From Candidatus Firestoneibacteriota bacterium (lineage in GTDB: Bacteria; Oederibacteriota; D2-FULL-39-29; CAIOVX01): DNA of 40,804 nt. Position numbers and translations under genes: made by a program. The stretch is taken from the NCBI GenBank assembly GCA_903916325.1, contig CAIWWK010000020.1, positions 1-40,804 of the forward strand, in the 5' to 3' direction. Below the pieces are notes generated by a model, which searched no databases, was not told where the DNA came from, and saw nothing but the letters and a program-made list of their open reading frames with translations. Positions 35,988-40,804 of this stretch are shown in pieces. How positions within the stretch are numbered: the first letter of the stretch is position 1; each line of letters starts with the position of its first letter.

Positions 35988-36911
35988 TTAGCCGACAACA
36001 ACCCTGTTGCGCCCGTTTTTTTTCGCTTCATACATCAGGCTATCGGCACGTTTTAGGATTGACGCAGCCGTGTCAGGCGGAAGTGAAAGAGTGGCGCCTA
36101 TTGAGACCGTTACGGTGATTCTTTGTCCATCCGCATAAATCTCGGATTTTTCCACGAGCAGGCGCAGTTTATCGGCCCTCTCCTGAAGATGGCCCGGCTC
36201 TATCTTATCCATGATAACAGTAAATTCCTCTCCGCCAATCCTTGAAACCATATCAAACGGCCTTACATTATTTTGCAGCGTCCTGGCTATCATTACAAGC
36301 ACCCTGTCACCCGTCGCGTGGCCATAAGTATCGTTGACTGCTTTAAATTTATCAATATCCAGGAAGAGCATGCCAAAAGCCGTCTTGTAACGTTCCTGCT
36401 GTTTCAGCCGGCCATAGAGGGTTGCATCAAAGTACCGCCTGTTCCCGAGCTCCGTCAAAGAATCAAGCAGTGCCTCCTTCTGAAGCTGCATCAGCCGATC
36501 TGCCATATCCGACAGAGGGAGGCTCTCAGTAAAGAGCTCGAATCCGCCGAAGATCTCTCCTTTTTCATTTTTTACCGGGATTGTATGAACATTTACAGGG
36601 ACACGGGAGCCGTTCTTATGGTGCATGTAAACCCGAGCTTCACATTCCTTGTTCTCTTTCATTGAAGCAAGAAGAGGACACCCGTCGAAACACAAATTCT
36701 TGCCTGAATTGTCATTGTGAATAAGAATATTATCGAAACAGTGGGAACCAAGCACTTCTCCGGGAGTAAACCCCGAAATTCGCTCCGCGCCTTTGCTCCA
36801 GAAAAGTATTTTTCTGTCAGTATCCACAAAATAAACTCCTTCGAACATATTATCAAAAAGCGCGCTTAATTGGGATATGTTCGGAAGCATTGTTTCAAAA
36901 GCAGTTTTCAT
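35988..36911 (-). CDS. PAS-GGDEF diguanylate cyclase
   Basis: N-terminal PAS (FDNMFEGVYFVDTDRKILFWSKGAERISGF); DIDKFKAVNDTYGH; RPFDMVSRIGGEEF (I-site RxxD and intact GGEEF). Confidence 0.92.
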   Translation of the reverse strand: MKTAFETMLPNISQLSALFDNMFEGVYFVDTDRKILFWSKGAERISGFTPGEVLGSHCFDNILIHNDNSGKNLCFDGCPLLASMKENKECEARVYMHHKNGSRVPVNVHTIPVKNEKGEIFGGFELFTESLPLSDMADRLMQLQKEALLDSLTELGNRRYFDATLYGRLKQQERYKTAFGMLFLDIDKFKAVNDTYGHATGDRVLVMIARTLQNNVRPFDMVSRIGGEEFTVIMDKIEPGHLQERADKLRLLVEKSEIYADGQRITVTVSIGATLSLPPDTAASILKRADSLMYEAKKNGRNRVVVG

Positions 36912-36950
36912 TTATCCTCTTTTTGAAAAACCTGCAACAATCCTGTTTTA

Positions 36951-36979
36951 ATAGTAACAAACAAAGGCGGCATTGTCCA
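36951..36979 (-). promoter_or_regulatory. Candidate promoter for the diguanylate cyclase
   Basis: Minus strand TGGACA, 17-nt spacer, TACTAT. Confidence 0.35.
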
Positions 36980-36984
36980 CCTAG

Positions 36985-38310
36985 TCAGCGGGAGACGGCA
37001 TATTTTCCGGGTTTAAATTTGAAATAAACGATTGAATAGATCACCACCGTCATGCAAAGAATGACCGAAAAGAGAAGTTTCGGTCCTAGCGTGTAAAGTT
37101 TTCCGGCAACCATGCCAGCTGGCGCTACCAGCGCGAGTTGAACGGTAATGTATACGGAAAGTATACGCGCTCTTGCCTTCTCGCTCATGATGCTAAGAGA
37201 ATAACTCTCGGCTATCGGCCCCCAGAAGGAACTCCAGATGTTGTTTATTACAAAACTCACCAGCACAAAGATCATTGTACCGGACGGCGTTATAACAAAG
37301 AGCGTGGCCCCTGCAATGGGAAGAGCTGAAAGAATCAGCATGTATTTCCTGTAATGCTTCGGCTTTAATGCCGAGATCGAGATCATAGTTGACGAAAGGA
37401 ATACTATAGAAGTAATAAACGGAATAATAGAGATATCCGACTTATTCAATCCGAGCCCGTGGTTCTTATCTACAAGAAACACGGGATAAAAAGTATTCCA
37501 CATGGTAAATGTAAAAATCGTAATCACCTGAAGGATCATAAACCATCTGAAATGCGCGTTATTCCAGATGGTCTTCAGGATATCCAGGTAATACTTCTTG
37601 AAATCTATGCCTTTTGCCTGTTTTGCCTCTTTGGCCAGGCGGCTGCTCACCGGAGAATCTTTCAACGCCAACCAGCGGACATAGATTCCGGCGCTGACCG
37701 TGAAAAAGAGGACCGTGTACATTATCCTGCAGGCAGTAATAAGTCCGAACCATTTTACGAAGAAACCGCCGAGAGGCGCGCTAAGCATGGAAATGGACCC
37801 TGTTATCGCCATGAGAGAGAAGACCCTTCCTCTCTGTTCAGGCTTTGTATCCTCAATGCAGAGGCATTTCCAGGCGGGGTTAGCGAGCATGCCAAAACTG
37901 CGGATAACAACTGAGGCCACAAAATACCAGACATTTTGCGCGAATATCAGAAGCGCCATCGACGGTATCCAGGTCACGATATCGGAAATTATCAGAAGTT
38001 TCTTTCTTCCAACTCGATCCGAGAGGTAGCCTCCCCAGATTATGGTCAAAAGCTGCATTAAGAGCGACAAAGAGCCTATATTGCCGATGTCCTGCGGGGA
38101 GACGCCCAGATCGTTCATATATATAGTAGCGTATACCCCTATCCAGGCGCTCGGAATGGTCCAGAAGAAAGTAGTCCATATCATGACCCAAGCATTGCCT
38201 TTCATCTCTTTGACGGCCTTTACGGTCTTAAAAACGTGCCTGCTTATAAAGCGTACCGGCACGTCAAAGACATTTGAGACTATACTGCTCAGTTCGTCTA
38301 CGAAATACAT
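36985..38310 (-). CDS. MFS transporter
   Basis: About 12 TMs; GYLSDRVGRKKLLIISD MFS signature loop. Confidence 0.88.
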   Translation of the reverse strand: MYFVDELSSIVSNVFDVPVRFISRHVFKTVKAVKEMKGNAWVMIWTTFFWTIPSAWIGVYATIYMNDLGVSPQDIGNIGSLSLLMQLLTIIWGGYLSDRVGRKKLLIISDIVTWIPSMALLIFAQNVWYFVASVVIRSFGMLANPAWKCLCIEDTKPEQRGRVFSLMAITGSISMLSAPLGGFFVKWFGLITACRIMYTVLFFTVSAGIYVRWLALKDSPVSSRLAKEAKQAKGIDFKKYYLDILKTIWNNAHFRWFMILQVITIFTFTMWNTFYPVFLVDKNHGLGLNKSDISIIPFITSIVFLSSTMISISALKPKHYRKYMLILSALPIAGATLFVITPSGTMIFVLVSFVINNIWSSFWGPIAESYSLSIMSEKARARILSVYITVQLALVAPAGMVAGKLYTLGPKLLFSVILCMTVVIYSIVYFKFKPGKYAVSR

Positions 38311-38353
38311 TTCTGCCTGCCAGAAAAGTGAATTTGATTATTGAATCTCGATT

Positions 38354-39781
38354 TTAGGCTTTTATTATCTCTCCCATTGGATGCCAACCGTCTGCCGCGG
38401 CTCCTTCGGATGCAAACTTTACCGTTGGCTTTTCAGTTGCCTTATTGACCAGCGCTACGGCTACTTGCATTTTACCGTGCCTAAACTCTTTAGGCACCTG
38501 CACGTGCTCCTTGATCCATATGTCGCCCGGAAGCCATTTCCGCATATCCTGCCTCAGGCGGACTATCTCCGTTCTTTTCCCCTGCCTGAACCTTAGCGCG
38601 GGCGCATACCAGTCGCGGTAGAGCGGCGCCGCTCCGACATTTTCAATCCACATATCAAAAAGGAATTTTCCGTTCTTATCAATATTGCGGTTATATTTAA
38701 AGGTTCTGAGAACATATCTGTATCCAATCTGATTGACGAACTTCATCAGCCTGGTCCTATAGGTTCCGGGTATTAATGAATACTTCGGCATAAAGAGCGA
38801 ACAATGAAACTTCAAGCCCTGCTGTAGGATGAAATCCAGATATTCCAACGGCATGCCGTCTTTGTACCATCTCGCGGGATTGTAGCACGTCTCAAAAACA
38901 ACCGGAGCGCGCTTCCAGCTGTCAGAAGCTCCTGCCTCTATCACCCTTTCCGGATACGATTCAAAATGGTGATTCCAGCCAAGCCCGTCAGGCACAATTC
39001 CGTGGCCGTAATTTCTCATATCCCCAAAACAGTTCATCCGCCATCCGGTTCCCCTCTTGGCGCCGGTAACCATTTCATGCCCGCCGTCCACAACAAGCCT
39101 GGCGGCAGGTACATATTTCAGGTAAAGCTCGGTGAATTCCCTGCATCTTGCAAAGTTCATATCCCCGGCGCCTTCGCCCCACTGCCCGTTGAAAGCAGTG
39201 TCTATTATGTCTATATCAGGATGTTTCCCGTAAATCCGGAGAGCTCTCTCAATCAACCCGCCCCAGAGTCTGAAATATTCTTTGCTATTGTGTTCCGGCT
39301 CCCAGTGCACGCCCACTCTTCTTACTTTGTATCTTTGTCTGTACCATTCCGGCAGTTCCGGACTGCCGCCGGCGCCGCCGGAATAGGGCATAAGCCTTAC
39401 ATGAAGAGTTTGCCCCCGCAGCTTGGCGACTTTTAATGAATCCTCTATTACCGAAAAATCAAATTCTCCTTCCTTTGGCTCAAAAGTAGCCCAGTTCCAG
39501 CGGTTATAACAGACCGTAGACGGGAGGTGCCCTTTCACTACGGCAGGATTTTTTCTGATAAATTCGAATTCGTGGGGTCCCTCTTCCTTCCAGGTTATCC
39601 CCGGGAAAAGCGGGTCGCCGTTAAAATGCTGAAAAGTCTCCAGACCTTTATGCGGATTCCCCAGGTATTCAAATGATTCTTTGGGTCGAAATTTCCTGTA
39701 AGGTTCTCCGGCGGCGTAAGAACCCGAAATTTCCGTAAAATAGAACTTCTTTGGCATATCCATAAATTGCTCCTTGTGCAT
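38354..39781 (-). CDS. DUF4832-like / glycoside-hydrolase-like protein
   Basis: YNRWNWATFEPKEGEFDFSVIEDSLKVAKLRGQTLHVRLMPYS TIM-barrel-type motif plus C-terminal beta domain. Confidence 0.6.
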   Translation of the reverse strand: MHKEQFMDMPKKFYFTEISGSYAAGEPYRKFRPKESFEYLGNPHKGLETFQHFNGDPLFPGITWKEEGPHEFEFIRKNPAVVKGHLPSTVCYNRWNWATFEPKEGEFDFSVIEDSLKVAKLRGQTLHVRLMPYSGGAGGSPELPEWYRQRYKVRRVGVHWEPEHNSKEYFRLWGGLIERALRIYGKHPDIDIIDTAFNGQWGEGAGDMNFARCREFTELYLKYVPAARLVVDGGHEMVTGAKRGTGWRMNCFGDMRNYGHGIVPDGLGWNHHFESYPERVIEAGASDSWKRAPVVFETCYNPARWYKDGMPLEYLDFILQQGLKFHCSLFMPKYSLIPGTYRTRLMKFVNQIGYRYVLRTFKYNRNIDKNGKFLFDMWIENVGAAPLYRDWYAPALRFRQGKRTEIVRLRQDMRKWLPGDIWIKEHVQVPKEFRHGKMQVAVALVNKATEKPTVKFASEGAAADGWHPMGEIIKA

Positions 39782-39791
39782 TGCCTGCTGA

Positions 39792-40802
39792 TTACTCGGG
39801 GTAAGTTACTTGTTTGCCGGTGAAGGCAGGTATCATCATCTCTGCAATAGTGATATGGCCGACGTAATCAGGATGGAACTGGTTAGCATTCAGGGAATAG
39901 GCAAACTTAACGCCGCGGTACAGGGAAAGTTTTGTGTCGTCAAAAGCCGCAACTTTTTCTTCGGAAACAAGCTCTTTCAATGTCTTTGTGATCTCATCTG
40001 CATATCTTTCTATTCCCGCCCCGTAGGTTATGCCCATGACAAGGATGTTCTTTGTTTTGGTTTTTACTTTGGCAATAAGTTTTTTCTCGTCAGCCTTCCA
40101 AGCCGCCATGCTTGTCCTGCCCATAAGGTCATTACCGCCGAACTGAATAATAACAAGATCATCCGGCCCTGCTTCCTTGATGACTTCCTTGTCGGCGATG
40201 CCAATGCCTTGCGCAGTGGTCCACCCGCCGTGGCCAAACTGAACCGCTTTTATCTCTTTATAACCGAACTCATCCCTCATAAGCCTTGCGAGGTGCGAGA
40301 AATACAGAAAATCAGAGGCCTTCTTGTTTTTATTCAAGGCCCACGTGCTTCTGAAACTCTGCGCCCCGGCCGTAACCGAATCTCCGAAAGCGATAACTTT
40401 GAAGCTTTTCTTAGCCTTTAAGTTACTTACAACCCCTGACAGATTTTCCGCTCCATAGATGAGCTCTTTGCTCGAGATGACAGGGTCGGGCCCTGCCTGA
40501 ATATCCAGTCTTGGTGAATTATCAAATGCCGGGGATTCAAAACCTATTCTGTCAAGCCACAGGACTATCTTGCGTTCAACAGGATATTCTATCCCGAATT
40601 TCAATTGCCAGGGAAGTTTTGGATTGTCCCGGGTCGCCCCGAATTTTTCCCAGGGGATGTCAAATTTCTTCCATTCTGTGGTTACCGCGCAATCGGCTGT
40701 CTCGCACACCTTCAGAGAAACCGGCTCCGAGGCCTTGGCGTAAAAGGTCAGGCCGGCGCTCCCCTTTGGCAGGCCCTTGTATTCCATTGAAGCAATACCC
40801 AT
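39792..40802 (-). CDS. SGNH/GDSL hydrolase with N-terminal CBM-like domain (probably truncated by window edge)
   Basis: FKVIAFGDSVTAG; VIIQFGGNDL; NQFHPDYVGH. The open frame reaches the window end. Confidence 0.8.
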   Translation of the reverse strand: MGIASMEYKGLPKGSAGLTFYAKASEPVSLKVCETADCAVTTEWKKFDIPWEKFGATRDNPKLPWQLKFGIEYPVERKIVLWLDRIGFESPAFDNSPRLDIQAGPDPVISSKELIYGAENLSGVVSNLKAKKSFKVIAFGDSVTAGAQSFRSTWALNKNKKASDFLYFSHLARLMRDEFGYKEIKAVQFGHGGWTTAQGIGIADKEVIKEAGPDDLVIIQFGGNDLMGRTSMAAWKADEKKLIAKVKTKTKNILVMGITYGAGIERYADEITKTLKELVSEEKVAAFDDTKLSLYRGVKFAYSLNANQFHPDYVGHITIAEMMIPAFTGKQVTYPE

Positions 40803-40804
40803 GC

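Overview
All supported protein-coding genes in this 40.8 kb window lie on the minus strand; the longer plus-strand ORFs are antisense shadows. The source looks like a bacterial chromosome or MAG contig; I cannot name the taxon from sequence alone. Read in transcription order (right to left), it contains: (1) an SGNH/GDSL hydrolase (cut by the window edge), a DUF4832-like protein, an MFS transporter, a PAS-GGDEF diguanylate cyclase, a membrane protein and a neutral-ceramidase-family protein; (2) an overlapping set of membrane protein - DUF167 - TIM-barrel epimerase - tilS; (3) a 1589-aa (nominal) protein with Ig-like repeats, two membrane-separated divergent GGDEF-like domains, a coiled coil and TPRs, sitting between tilS and ftsH; (4) ftsH - folE - folP - cdaA - ybbR - pdxJ - ileS - lspA - lgt - rluD, in which three spacers are filled by a palindromic GTTTATAAGG-type repeat; (5) a monocistronic corrinoid protein with clear promoter and terminator, and an SDR epimerase; (6) a tightly overlapping eight-gene operon behind a near-ideal sigma70-type promoter, resembling a Pga/PNAG-type exopolysaccharide system (divergent deacetylase, GH-like lipoprotein, TPR/beta-barrel protein, GT2 synthase) with an embedded trio of ATPases (ExeA-like AAA, an intact KaiC/RecA-like protein with a repeated short-motif tail, and a KaiC-like protein with a broken P-loop); (7) a DUF4091 protein, a NimA/PNPOx-like protein and tRNA-Leu(TAA), with clustered short repeats. 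The exopolysaccharide operon with KaiC-like/ExeA ATPases and the tandem Ig-TM-GGDEF protein are the best candidates for undescribed biology. All function calls come from reading the sequence by eye; no searches were run.
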